From an uncultured bacterium (GTDB taxonomy: Bacteria; Cyanobacteriota; Vampirovibrionia; Gastranaerophilales; Gastranaerophilaceae), in NCBI GenBank assembly GCA_947365485.1, contig CANAXK010000046.1, forward strand, positions 1 through 9,855: DNA of 9,855 nt, in the 5' to 3' direction. The position numbers were made by a program, and so were the translations under genes. This document shows positions 1-7,186 of this stretch, piece by piece. Position 1 is the first letter of the stretch. The number at the start of each line of letters is the position of its first letter. A model generated the notes under the pieces. That model ran no database searches. It saw only the letters and a program-made list of their open reading frames with translations, and was not told the origin of the DNA.

Positions 1-1234
1 TAAATTTAACCCTTGCCAGGCCATCATCAGAGATAAGTTCAAGCTGGCACTGAAAATCTTTTTTGCCGTCTGTAACAATAACATTCGTAAGCATTTTTTC
101 TATATTATGGCGGCGTTTTCTATTAAACAAGAAATTAACAACAAACCTTATTGGCGGGAAGTTCTTTATAATATGCGCCACAGAGTACACTGGATAAGCA
201 AAGAGGTAGAAATACTCTTTTGCATAAATCTTTGCATTGAACAAGCTTACGCAGAAAGCGAGTGCAAGAACAATAAAGGATATCAGAATCGTTGCATATC
301 CGACCCAGAACGGAAAAACATAGGCATGGCTTAAAAGCAAGCCGTAGCATAGAATACAAACGAGCCAGTTTGGCGCAATAAGTGAATAAATATATTCCTG
401 GTTTATGAAATTTCCCGGATGCACAAAGTTTTCGCGGAACACGTCCAATCTTTTGGAAAGTGACGGGATTCTTGAGTCGTAGTTAGAGATATCAGTATAA
501 ACCTTGAGTTCATCAACGAAGGCTGTATAAACCTTTTCTCGGGCGAGTTTCACTGTGTACTTAACTTCTGCCGTTTTGTCCTGAAAATCGAAAGAAGCGA
601 TTTTGGAAAGGATTTCTTTTCTTATAACAAACGCGTCTGTATTAATTAAGTTAGTTAACCCCAGACGAGTTCTTGTCGCAAACAAGAATTTTGAGCAATA
701 GCGTGAGTAAGTCGCCTTAACGCATTCCCAGAACTTGAGCTCTTTGTATTCGCCAATATAATTAACCATTGGCATGAACACGCGGTATTTAGTCAGATAG
801 TAGTTAACATTTGCAAGAAAGTCTGAGTCTACATAGTTTTTCGCATCGAGAAAAACATAGGCGTCAAGGTTGTGCGCCTCGCTAAGTTTTTCTGCAAGGA
901 TAGAATACGCCTGACTCTTACCGATTGGCTCAAGGTTATTAATATTAATCACATTCACGTCCAAATCGCTCTGGAGCATGACTTCGGGAATGTTTTCGCA
1001 CTTATCCAGAATTGTATAAATCGTGTATCTGTGTTTTGGATAAGTCTGGTTTTTAAGCTGATTCACAAGATTAACCAGTGTTTTAACTTCGCCTGTAGCA
1101 TAAACGGCTACGCAAATATTTGAGTCCTTGGAAGTGTACTTATCTCGAACCTTTTTTTGAGGCTTAATGCTAGTTGCTGCAAGGATAATGTAATAAATTG
1201 TAAAAACTGTAATATAAAGATATAAAATACTCAT
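1..1234 (-). CDS. Membrane-anchored family-2 glycosyltransferase-like protein, C-terminus cut by window edge
   Basis: Reading the minus strand from the ATG at 1234, the frame stays open for 411 codons to the window edge, so the stop lies outside. A GGAG ribosome site (1243-1246) sits 8 bases before the ATG. The protein starts with a hydrophobic segment (about residues 2-21), followed by a GT2-like fold: a QLKNQTYP stretch (about 59-66), a GKSQAYSILAEKL segment (about 105-117) and FLDAKNYVDSDFL (about 128-140). One or two membrane segments follow at about 280-330, then a basic stretch and a small C-terminal region. This is the layout of processive or membrane GT2 enzymes that build surface polysaccharide. 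However, the usual DxD metal motif reads DAK (130-132), the usual ED before the second domain reads TAEVK (221-225), and no QxxRW motif is visible where SLSKRLD (258-264) occurs. It may therefore be a weakly active or non-catalytic homologue. Fold assignment is fairly sure; activity and substrate are unknown. Confidence 0.75.
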   Translation of the reverse strand, partial: MSILYLYITVFTIYYIILAATSIKPQKKVRDKYTSKDSNICVAVYATGEVKTLVNLVNQLKNQTYPKHRYTIYTILDKCENIPEVMLQSDLDVNVININNLEPIGKSQAYSILAEKLSEAHNLDAYVFLDAKNYVDSDFLANVNYYLTKYRVFMPMVNYIGEYKELKFWECVKATYSRYCSKFLFATRTRLGLTNLINTDAFVIRKEILSKIASFDFQDKTAEVKYTVKLAREKVYTAFVDELKVYTDISNYDSRIPSLSKRLDVFRENFVHPGNFINQEYIYSLIAPNWLVCILCYGLLLSHAYVFPFWVGYATILISFIVLALAFCVSLFNAKIYAKEYFYLFAYPVYSVAHIIKNFPPIRFVVNFLFNRKRRHNIEKMLTNVIVTDGKKDFQCQLELISDDGLARVKF

Positions 1235-1329
1235 AATATCGTCTCCACAAAAAGTGTACTCTAAAAACATTGAAAAATCCATAAGCAATACAGCTGGGAA
1301 GGCTGCAAAATCAGAATTAAAAAAAACAC

Positions 1330-1358
1330 TTGATTTCAAAAAATGTCCATGGTACATT
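1330..1358 (+). promoter_or_regulatory. Candidate promoter for tRNA-Ile
   Basis: TTGATT (1330-1335) and TACATT (1353-1358) are separated by 17 bases, and TGG directly before the second box gives an extended -10. Transcription would start near 1365, leaving about 60 bases of leader before the tRNA. A perfect TATAAT at 1418-1423 lies only 2 bases before the tRNA and would start transcription inside it, so it is less likely to be the promoter. The rest of the 1235-1425 spacer shows no gene. Confidence 0.4.
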
Positions 1359-1425
1359 AGAATTTGCCGGGGGTAAATAAGAGATATTTCACCCGTAACT
1401 AGCCGGTATGACAGCAATATAATGA

Positions 1426-1499
<74 letters not shown>

Positions 1500-1502
1500 T
1501 AT

Positions 1503-1534
1503 AAAAAAGACTTCTTGCAAAAGAGGTCTTTTTT
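1503..1534 (+). terminator. Rho-independent terminator after tRNA-Ile
   Basis: AAAAAAGACTTC (1503-1514) pairs with GAGGTCTTTTTT (1523-1534), 12 pairs including one G-T, around an 8-base loop, and ends in a T run. It begins 4 bases after the tRNA. Confidence 0.85.
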
Positions 1535-1539
1535 ATTGC

Positions 1540-1566
1540 AAAAAAGGCGCTTGCAGCGCCTTTTTT
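1540..1566. terminator. Bidirectional terminator between tRNA-Ile and thioredoxin
   Basis: AAAAAAGGCGC (1540-1550) and GCGCCTTTTTT (1556-1566) form a perfect 11-pair stem with a 5-base loop. A/T runs on both sides let it act in both directions. It lies 6 bases past the thioredoxin stop codon on the minus strand and also backs up the tRNA terminator. Two strong hairpins in tandem isolate the convergent units well. Confidence 0.85.
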
Positions 1567-1571
1567 TAAAC

Positions 1572-1889
1572 TTACAAATGCTTCTCAATATTCGTAATAA
1601 TTGAACTCTTCGGCATCAGCCCAACCATGCGCTCTATCACCTCACCGTCCTTAAACACAAGCAAGGTCGGAAGCCCGCTTACCTGATATTTTTTTGCAGC
1701 TTCAAGATTCTCATCCGTGTCGATTTTGGCAAACTTAACTTTTTCACTAAGCTCGGCTTCCACTTCTTCGAGAATAGGCCCGAGCTTTCTGCAAGGCCCG
1801 CACCAGTTTGCAAAAAAATCTACCACTGTTACTCTGTCAGAATTTAAGACTTCTAAGTCAAAATTATCAACATTAATTTCATGAACCAT
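1572..1889 (-). CDS. trxA: Thioredoxin
   Basis: A 105-residue classic thioredoxin, the usual size. It is a small cytosolic disulfide reductase, normally recharged by thioredoxin reductase, that reduces ribonucleotide reductase, peroxidases and other proteins. The active site WCGPC has its cysteines at residues 30 and 33. The conserved buried Asp lies in VVDFFANWC, and the cis-proline is P74 in SGLPT. The final helix ends in IEKHL. I place the start at the ATG at 1889 because GAGGAG (1897-1902) lies 7 bases upstream. A GTG at 1913 in the same frame would put that ribosome site inside the gene and add eight residues not typical of the family. No reductase gene is nearby, so it appears to be a single-gene unit ending at the hairpin at 1540-1566. 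Confidence 0.97.
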   Translation of the reverse strand: MVHEINVDNFDLEVLNSDRVTVVDFFANWCGPCRKLGPILEEVEAELSEKVKFAKIDTDENLEAAKKYQVSGLPTLLVFKDGEVIERMVGLMPKSSIITNIEKHL

Positions 1890-1916
1890 TATATAACTCC
1901 TCTTTTTTACCACTAT

Positions 1917-1925
1917 ATAGTACCA
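1917..1925 (-). promoter_or_regulatory. Extended -10 promoter of thioredoxin gene
   Basis: On the minus strand TGGTACTAT reads as an extended -10 (TG, one base, then TACTAT). Transcription would begin near 1910, giving a leader of about 20 bases that carries the GAGGAG ribosome site. No good -35 box is visible, as is common for extended -10 promoters. Confidence 0.45.
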
Positions 1926-1943
1926 CAGTTGCGATTTTTATAC

Positions 1944-1949
1944 TATAAT
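1944..1949 (+). promoter_or_regulatory. -10 box of the HAD/methyltransferase unit
   Basis: A perfect TATAAT lies 11 bases before the ATG at 1961. A -35 is not convincing: the hexamer at 17-base spacing is TACCAC. Transcription starting about 7 bases downstream would leave a leader of only about 5 bases (GGAGA). The divergent thioredoxin promoter is about 22 bases away, so the two promoters are packed back to back in a 71-base spacer. Confidence 0.45.
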
Positions 1950-1960
1950 ACATTTGGAGA

Positions 1961-3751
1961 ATGTATAACTTAGAAAAAAAATTTCATAACCTACTTGAAA
2001 ATGTCGAAATCGTGAGTTTTGATATCTTTGATACTCTGCTTATACGCCCTTATAAGCAACCAACAGACCTGTTTGAACACCTTGAAAAATTATCAGGAAA
2101 AGAAAACTTCAGCAAAAAAAGGATTCTTGCTGAAAGAAAAGCAAGGACTAAACTAAAAGCCGAAGAGGAAGATATTGAATTTGATGATATCTATTCAAAT
2201 ATTCTTCCGGAATACAAAAACCTGAAAGATGATGAACTTAAACTAGAATTTCAGACCCTTAAAGCCAACCCGATAATAAAAAAAATGTACGAAGAGGCAA
2301 TTAACGCCGGAAAAACCGTGATTGCAACTTCTGACATGTACCTTTCAAAAGATTTTTTAAAAAAAGTTCTGGACGCTAACGGATATCAGGAGATAAAGCA
2401 TATTTATGTTTCTTCAACCTGCAAAAAATGCAAGGGCACAAAGAATATTTATAAACTCATTCTTGAAGACTTGAAGATTGAGCCACAAAAGATTTTGCAT
2501 GTCGGTGATAACCTAACAGCTGATTATTATCGTTCAAAAGAATGTGATTTTTCTGCATTATTAATACCTCAAATTATTAAAAATTGCCCCAACATTTGGA
2601 CAAAAAGACTTGAAAAAATCAAAAATACAAGAAACCAACTGGAGATTGGGATTTTAAAAGCGTTATTTGCAAGAAATAATCTAAGAAAAGAAGGCTATTG
2701 GCACAATTTTGGATATTATCTTGGAGGCCCTTTTGTGGTTGGTTATTTAGAAAAAATAAAAGAATGGGTCAAACTTTATAACATTGACTCGCTGCTTTTT
2801 ATCTCCAGAGACGGCTATGTTTTATCAGAAGCGTTTAAGATTTTAGCTGATGGAGATATTGAAAACAAATATGTTTACGCTCCAAGGATATTGAACCTGA
2901 AATGTTTTCTGGATTACAGGGATAAAATGGACTATCTCAAAATAATTTTAAAACTTATGCAAAATATTAATCCGAAAATAACAAATATTCCACAGGATTA
3001 TGAAGAAGCAAAAGAAGTTTTTAATAAGTTTAAACCGGAGTTTATTGACTATGCAAAGAATAATCGTATTGAATATGAACATTATCTTGAAAGCATAAAC
3101 ATACAAGGCTCACGTATTGCCACTGTAGACATGACAACAGGTTTATATTCATCGTTGTCTTTTCTAAAAAAGTTTTTACAAGAAAAACTAGTTCTCGGTT
3201 TTTTTAGCTGCGCTTTTGCAGACGCAGAAGAGTTGCCATACAACATTTTTTATAACAGGCGATTAACAAATGATGACAATGAAATCGTTTGTCTATCTGA
3301 ATTTTTGATTACAGCACCGGAACCTCCGTTAGAAGATTTGATTAACAAGAAACCTGTTTATAAAAAAATTGGTAAACATGAACAAAAAAATTTAGAAATT
3401 TATCCCCTAATTATGGAAGGAATACTTAATTTTGTAAGAGATTACAAAACACTTTTTAATGATTTTCCAATACAAATACCAGCACAAACAGTGTATGATT
3501 TACTAAAAGTGTTCATTGAAACTACTGAAAAACAGGATAGAAAACATTTAGCTCAAATATATTTTTCTGAAGACGCGTGTACAGAAAAATACCGCTCACT
3601 TTATTCATATATGGGATTCAACTATTTCTTACGACAAAAAATTAAAATTCCATACAGAAAACTCCGGGCGCGCTATGTTGATTTTAAGCGTGAAATAAAG
3701 AAACAAATTAAGTACTTTTTGTACGAACACTCAAAATTTCGAATCAGATAA
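1961..3751 (+). CDS. Two-module HAD-superfamily protein of polysaccharide-cluster type
   Basis: 596 residues. The first ~210 form a HAD hydrolase domain: motif I FDIFDT (nucleophile Asp21; the usual second Asp is Phe, as in many members of this subgroup), motif II TSDMY (123-127), a lysine of motif III in KGTK (158-161), and motif IV HVGDN followed by Asp188. The remainder has a second conserved-looking block (LLFISRDGY, to residue 286, then YVYAPRILNL) whose function I cannot assign, and ends in a very basic tail. The architecture matches the family I know as COG5610, predicted hydrolases often near glycosyltransferases in surface polysaccharide clusters. A phosphatase role on a sugar or carrier is inference. 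The ATG at 1961 is the only start that keeps motif I intact; GGAGA sits just 1 base before it, unusually close. Rows inside the gene are very A+T-rich (17/60 G+C at 3001-3060, 14/60 at 3361-3420). The next gene follows after 9 bases. Confidence 0.85.
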   Translation: MYNLEKKFHNLLENVEIVSFDIFDTLLIRPYKQPTDLFEHLEKLSGKENFSKKRILAERKARTKLKAEEEDIEFDDIYSNILPEYKNLKDDELKLEFQTLKANPIIKKMYEEAINAGKTVIATSDMYLSKDFLKKVLDANGYQEIKHIYVSSTCKKCKGTKNIYKLILEDLKIEPQKILHVGDNLTADYYRSKECDFSALLIPQIIKNCPNIWTKRLEKIKNTRNQLEIGILKALFARNNLRKEGYWHNFGYYLGGPFVVGYLEKIKEWVKLYNIDSLLFISRDGYVLSEAFKILADGDIENKYVYAPRILNLKCFLDYRDKMDYLKIILKLMQNINPKITNIPQDYEEAKEVFNKFKPEFIDYAKNNRIEYEHYLESINIQGSRIATVDMTTGLYSSLSFLKKFLQEKLVLGFFSCAFADAEELPYNIFYNRRLTNDDNEIVCLSEFLITAPEPPLEDLINKKPVYKKIGKHEQKNLEIYPLIMEGILNFVRDYKTLFNDFPIQIPAQTVYDLLKVFIETTEKQDRKHLAQIYFSEDACTEKYRSLYSYMGFNYFLRQKIKIPYRKLRARYVDFKREIKKQIKYFLYEHSKFRIR

Positions 3752-3760
3752 GGAGAGCTG

Positions 3761-4639
3761 ATGCAGGAAAACATTAATTACAAACTTCAATACAAAAACT
3801 GGCATGATGAAAGCGAAGAGTCAAAAAATCGCGATATTGAAATATGGAAAATTTTTCTCAAACTCCATAACCTCTACCCCGCCCACAAAAACGCCAAAAT
3901 CCTTGAACTCGGCTGTGGAATGGGCAGACTCATGCTTACACTAAAACAAGCAGGATTTGAAAACATTAAAGGTGTTGATGTTGATGATTCAATGGTTGAG
4001 GCTGCAAAACAAGAAGAACTGGATGTAGAAAAAAAAGACGCGGTTCAGTTTTTGAGAGAGAACAACGAACTTTTTGACACAATTTATTGCCTTGATGTTG
4101 TCGAACATATCTCAAAAGATGAGCAGATAGAGCTTTTTAAGCTTCTGAACTCACACTTGAAACCGGATGGATTTATTGCAATCAGAGTGCCGAACGCGCT
4201 TTCTCCAACCTCCGGATTATTCAGGTACGAAGATTTCACACATGTTACAAGCTATACACCGATTACTGTAAGGTTTTTGTGCCAGAACGGCGGCTTGGAT
4301 TATGTTTTGACCCGCCCGGAGGGAGAAGAAACTATTGAGCTTCAAAGACTCAAAGCTCCGTATGCAGAGATTTACAGACAGCAGTTTTTTATTGATGATG
4401 TGATTCTGACTCCGAATATTGTTTCTGTGGTTTTTAAAGACAAGAGGATGTTTGAAGAATACCAAGAGAGCGTCCAGAAGATTAATAATGAGTATAAGTA
4501 TAATTTTGAGTACGTGAATTTGGGTCAGATTTTAAGGTATTATGCTCGTCAGGTGCTTATAAAAATACTTCCACGGGGATTAACAAAACGACTCAGGGAA
4601 AAAGGCAAGTATAAAATTGCGGTTTTGAAAACAAAATAA
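3761..4639 (+). CDS. Class I SAM-dependent methyltransferase
   Basis: 292 residues with a Rossmann methyltransferase core at about 45-165. The SAM-binding loop is ELGCGMGR (49-56), the acidic ribose-binding position lies in GVDVDD (71-76), and CLDVVEH (110-116) precedes the usual LKPDGFIAIRVPN strand. This pattern resembles the UbiE/MetW-like small-molecule or glycan methyltransferases found in lipopolysaccharide and O-antigen clusters. The C-terminal ~110 residues after the core (about 180-292) have no motif I recognise and end strongly basic. AAGGAG (3750-3755) overlaps the preceding stop and lies 5 bases before the ATG, so it is probably cotranscribed and coupled with the HAD gene. Methylation of a sugar or lipid-linked glycan is an inference from that neighbour; the substrate is not visible. 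Confidence 0.88.
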   Translation: MQENINYKLQYKNWHDESEESKNRDIEIWKIFLKLHNLYPAHKNAKILELGCGMGRLMLTLKQAGFENIKGVDVDDSMVEAAKQEELDVEKKDAVQFLRENNELFDTIYCLDVVEHISKDEQIELFKLLNSHLKPDGFIAIRVPNALSPTSGLFRYEDFTHVTSYTPITVRFLCQNGGLDYVLTRPEGEETIELQRLKAPYAEIYRQQFFIDDVILTPNIVSVVFKDKRMFEEYQESVQKINNEYKYNFEYVNLGQILRYYARQVLIKILPRGLTKRLREKGKYKIAVLKTK

Positions 4640-4644
4640 CAAAT

Positions 4645-4728
4645 CCCGCCCTCGCCACAATGTGGGAGAGGGGTAGTTTTTCAATGCTAAGGCTTTGCAT
4701 GAGCATTAGAAAAACGGGGTGAGGGGGG
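4645..4728. repeat. Nested G/C-rich palindromic element
   Basis: The outer arms CCGCCCTCGCC (4646-4656) and GGTGAGGGGGG (4718-4728) pair with one mismatch and one G-T pair. Inside, TTTTTCAATGCT (4677-4688) pairs with AGCATT and GAAAAA (4702-4714) with one bulged A and a 13-base loop. The left outer arm can alternatively pair with the nearer GTGG/GAGGG segment (4662-4672). It looks like a REP- or MITE-type interspersed palindrome that landed in the spacer. No coding potential was seen, and copy number elsewhere cannot be judged from this window. Confidence 0.6.
4649..4681 (+). terminator. Probable terminator of the HAD/methyltransferase unit
   Basis: CCCTC-G-CCAC (4649-4658), loop AAT, and GTGG-GA-GAGGG (4662-4672) form nine pairs with a small internal loop. 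GTAG and five T residues (4677-4681) follow 10 bases after the methyltransferase stop. It is the left part of the larger palindrome. Confidence 0.55.
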
Positions 4729-4777
4729 AGCAAAAGTAGGAAGAGAAGGGCAACTGCACCAATCCCGATGCAACACT

Positions 4778-4807
4778 TTAGAAAATATTCTTTTTTTATG
4801 TTAGTAT
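4778..4807 (+). promoter_or_regulatory. Candidate promoter of exonuclease/RlmD unit
   Basis: TAGTAT (4802-4807) is preceded by TGT, making an extended -10. TTAGAA (4778-4783) is a weak -35 at 18-base spacing. Transcription near 4814 gives a leader of about 36 bases carrying a GAGG ribosome site (4835-4838) 11 bases before the ATG. The nearby TTGACA (4809-4814) is a perfect -35 sequence but has no good partner at 16-18 bases. Confidence 0.4.
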
Positions 4808-4849
4808 ATTGACAGGGAGAAGAAAAGGGGTAAAGAGGTAAAAGATATA

Positions 4850-5770
4850 ATGCCTAGGAAAAAAGAAATAGAAATAGTTTTAGATACAGAGACAACAGGT
4901 TTAGATTACACAAGAGAACGAATAATTGAATTTGCGGCAGTAAGACTTGAAAATGGAAAAATTAAAGACGAATTTCAAACACTTATCAACCCGCACCAGC
5001 ATATCAGAAAATCAAGCATGGCAGTACACGGAATTACAGAAGAGATGGTGCAAGACGCACCAACAGAAGAAGAGGCTCTTCCTAAAATCCTTGAATTTAT
5101 CGGAGATTACCCGATTGTTGCACACAACGTAATCTTTGATTACTCTTTCTTGAACGAAGCGAAAAAACGTGTTTACGGCGAAAAACTGGAAAACCCGAGA
5201 ATCGACTCCCAGATTATGTTCAAAGAAATCGCGCCGGACTTGGAATCCCACGGGCTGGAAGCTCTTACAACAAGATTCAATGTCGAGCTCAAAAATCACC
5301 ACAGAGCAATGGCCGACACAATGGGACTCGCGCTTGCTTACCCGAAACTCAAAAAGCTTTATCTACAACGCCTTGACTGGCAGAAAAAACAACTCGAAAA
5401 TGTTGATTACCTTTTTGACAGATACTTGAGAATCCAGCAAAGCATTGCAACAATGCAGGCAGAACTTCAGGATTTGAAATCAGTGTTCAAACTCCACTTC
5501 GAACTCGGTGGCGAACCTTTGGTTGCTGAAACAGGCGAAATGATGGTCTACCAGTCGAAACAGTCATTCGGATACGACTTGGCTGACATTAAAGACGTGC
5601 TCGAAAGCGTCGGGGCTCTGGAAAAAGCGGTAAAAGTCAATAACGGATTCATTGACAGACTCTGTAACGGACTTAGCCTTTCACAGGAGTACAAAGAGAT
5701 TATAAGAGACGCGCGTCAGGAACTTTCGGAAACACGTAACATTCAAGTGATTAAGCCATGCAAACAGTAA
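4850..5770 (+). CDS. DnaQ-family DEDDh 3'-5' exonuclease with extra C-terminal region
   Basis: 306 residues. The N-terminal ~175 form a complete DEDDh exonuclease of the DNA polymerase III epsilon/DnaQ type. Exo I is LDTETTG (Asp12, Glu14), Exo II is HNVIFD (Asp97), and Exo III is HHRAMAD (His151, Asp156). All five catalytic residues are present, so it should degrade single-stranded or mismatched DNA, or RNA, ends from the 3' side with two metal ions. The family's MAVHGITEEMV segment is also present. The last ~130 residues are not part of the standard domain: a charged, probably helical or coiled-coil stretch (about 175-215), then a region with SFGYDLADIKDVLE that I cannot assign. It could be a stand-alone repair or RNA-processing nuclease or a proofreading subunit; the added tail argues against a plain epsilon subunit. 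Its last 13 bases overlap the next gene. Confidence 0.9.
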   Translation: MPRKKEIEIVLDTETTGLDYTRERIIEFAAVRLENGKIKDEFQTLINPHQHIRKSSMAVHGITEEMVQDAPTEEEALPKILEFIGDYPIVAHNVIFDYSFLNEAKKRVYGEKLENPRIDSQIMFKEIAPDLESHGLEALTTRFNVELKNHHRAMADTMGLALAYPKLKKLYLQRLDWQKKQLENVDYLFDRYLRIQQSIATMQAELQDLKSVFKLHFELGGEPLVAETGEMMVYQSKQSFGYDLADIKDVLESVGALEKAVKVNNGFIDRLCNGLSLSQEYKEIIRDARQELSETRNIQVIKPCKQ

Positions 5771-7140
5771 ACAAAAAAGATATTCCGGAAGTAATGACTG
5801 TCGAGGTGGAAAAACTCTCCAACCTCGGATACGGGATTGCAAAAGTTGACGGTTACGTGATTTTTGTTGAGGGCGCTTGCCCGGGCGATACTGTAAAAAT
5901 CAGACTCGGAAAGAAAAACAAGAGCTATGCTAACGCAAAAGTACTTGAGATTGTTAAACCGTCTCCTCATAGAGTCGAACCGTTTTGTCCGATGCAGAAG
6001 GTATGCGGAGCATGCCAGCTGCAATTTATCGACTACGATTACCAGCTCAAACTCAAAAAACAAATCGTTGAAGATACAATGAAATCAATCTTCGGCGGAG
6101 AAGTTGAAGTAAGAGATGTTATTCCAAGCCCAAAAAACAGAGAATACAGACACAAAATCCAGTATCCAGTGGGTGAAACAAGAGACTCAAAAAGAATCCT
6201 TGCAGGGTATTATAAAACCGGCTCACATGAGCTTGTAAACATCAAATACTGCCCGATTCAGCCGGAATACTGCGACAGGATTATTGAGTTTATCCGCCAA
6301 AGTGCGCAGGAATGCAGGATTTCAGGCTACAACGAGAAAAAACATGCCGGTGATTTGAGACATGTGGTAATCAGAACCTCGAATTACTCTAAAAAAAGCC
6401 TTGTTATTTTGGTCGTAAATTCAACAAGAGCTTTTGACAAACTCAAAAAACTCGCCCATCGGATTTTCGCGGAACTTGATAATATTTCAGGCGTGGGAGT
6501 TAATTTCAACTCCAAAAAGACCAATATAATCATGGGCGAAACCACCGAAATACTTGAAGGCGAAGGCTTTATTGAAGAAAAGCTGTGCGACAAGGTATTC
6601 AAGGTTGGAGCGCAGACTTTCTTTCAGGTTAACCCTGAAAGCGCAAACAATATTTTTAACTATGTAAAAGAGTACATAAGAAGCAGCTTTGAATCCCCAC
6701 TCGTGCTAGACGCTTATGCAGGGATTACAACATTTGGTATCTGCCTTTCTGATATCGCAAAGAAAGTTGTAAGCGTGGAAGAGGTCAAGGCTTCTGTAGA
6801 TTTGGCCTCAAGAGTTATCAAGGAAAACAGTATAACAAATGTCGAACTCCATAACATGGACGCCGGTAAATTCTTTGAAAAAGAACTTAATACAAAAGGC
6901 AGAAAATTTGACGTAACTGTGCTTGACCCGCCTCGCAAAGGATGCACACAGGAGAGTCTGGATTATGCGCTAAAACTAACAAAGAGCAAGATTATATACG
7001 TTAGCTGCAATCCTGCAACCCTTGCACGTGATTTGAAATACCTTGTTGAAAAAGGTGCCAGAGTTGAGTTTATACAACCGTTTGATATGTTTCCGCACAC
7101 TTATCATGTGGAAAATGTTGCGGTTATAAAATTAGACTAG
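5758..7140 (+). CDS. rlmD: RNA uracil-C5 methyltransferase, RlmD/RlmCD/TrmA family
   Basis: 460 residues, typical for RlmD/RumA. It methylates C5 of a uracil in 23S rRNA (U1939 and sometimes U747 in E. coli numbering) using SAM. An N-terminal TRAM RNA-binding domain (about 13-70, with NLGYGIAKVDGYVIFVEG) is followed by iron-sulfur cysteines Cys77, Cys83, Cys86 (CGAC) and probably Cys165. The QTFFQVNPESAN motif, the SAM loop LDAYAGITTFG (Asp318), DPPRKGC (Asp390), SCNPATLARD with nucleophile Cys417, and the C-terminal Glu452 are all present. The SAM loop reads GITT rather than the common GxGT, a mild variant. The ATG lies inside the end of the exonuclease gene with no clear ribosome site, so translational coupling is likely. 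The next Met (residue 13) is an alternative start right at the TRAM domain. Exact target (rlmD, rlmCD or a tRNA-specific paralogue) is not decided by sequence alone. Confidence 0.92.
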   Translation: MQTVNKKDIPEVMTVEVEKLSNLGYGIAKVDGYVIFVEGACPGDTVKIRLGKKNKSYANAKVLEIVKPSPHRVEPFCPMQKVCGACQLQFIDYDYQLKLKKQIVEDTMKSIFGGEVEVRDVIPSPKNREYRHKIQYPVGETRDSKRILAGYYKTGSHELVNIKYCPIQPEYCDRIIEFIRQSAQECRISGYNEKKHAGDLRHVVIRTSNYSKKSLVILVVNSTRAFDKLKKLAHRIFAELDNISGVGVNFNSKKTNIIMGETTEILEGEGFIEEKLCDKVFKVGAQTFFQVNPESANNIFNYVKEYIRSSFESPLVLDAYAGITTFGICLSDIAKKVVSVEEVKASVDLASRVIKENSITNVELHNMDAGKFFEKELNTKGRKFDVTVLDPPRKGCTQESLDYALKLTKSKIIYVSCNPATLARDLKYLVEKGARVEFIQPFDMFPHTYHVENVAVIKLD

Positions 7141-7165
7141 CAAATTTTATTTTTACGGGGGTTAG

Positions 7166-7171
7166 TATAAT
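7166..7171 (+). promoter_or_regulatory. -10 box before the ankyrin-like remnant
   Basis: A perfect TATAAT lies within GTTAGTATAATAC (7161-7173), 15 bases before the ATG at 7187. The -35 region is poor (AATTTT at 17-base spacing). The flanking GTTAGTATA is shared with the promoter at 4800-4808. The promoter looks better preserved than the gene it serves. No terminator is obvious between the RlmD stop and this site. Confidence 0.4.
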
Positions 7172-7186
7172 ACGAGTAATAAGAAT

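Noticed and set aside
1418..1423. Perfect TATAAT immediately before tRNA-Ile as its promoter
   Set aside because: The expected transcription start would lie inside the mature tRNA; the promoter at 1330-1358 fits better.
1890..1913. Upstream GTG start adding eight residues to thioredoxin
   Set aside because: The strong GAGGAG ribosome site would fall inside the coding part; the ATG at 1889 has ideal spacing.
4645..4728. CRISPR-like or riboswitch interpretation of the G/C-rich spacer
   Set aside because: There is no repeated unit with spacers and no recognised aptamer core; a palindromic element with terminator function is sufficient.
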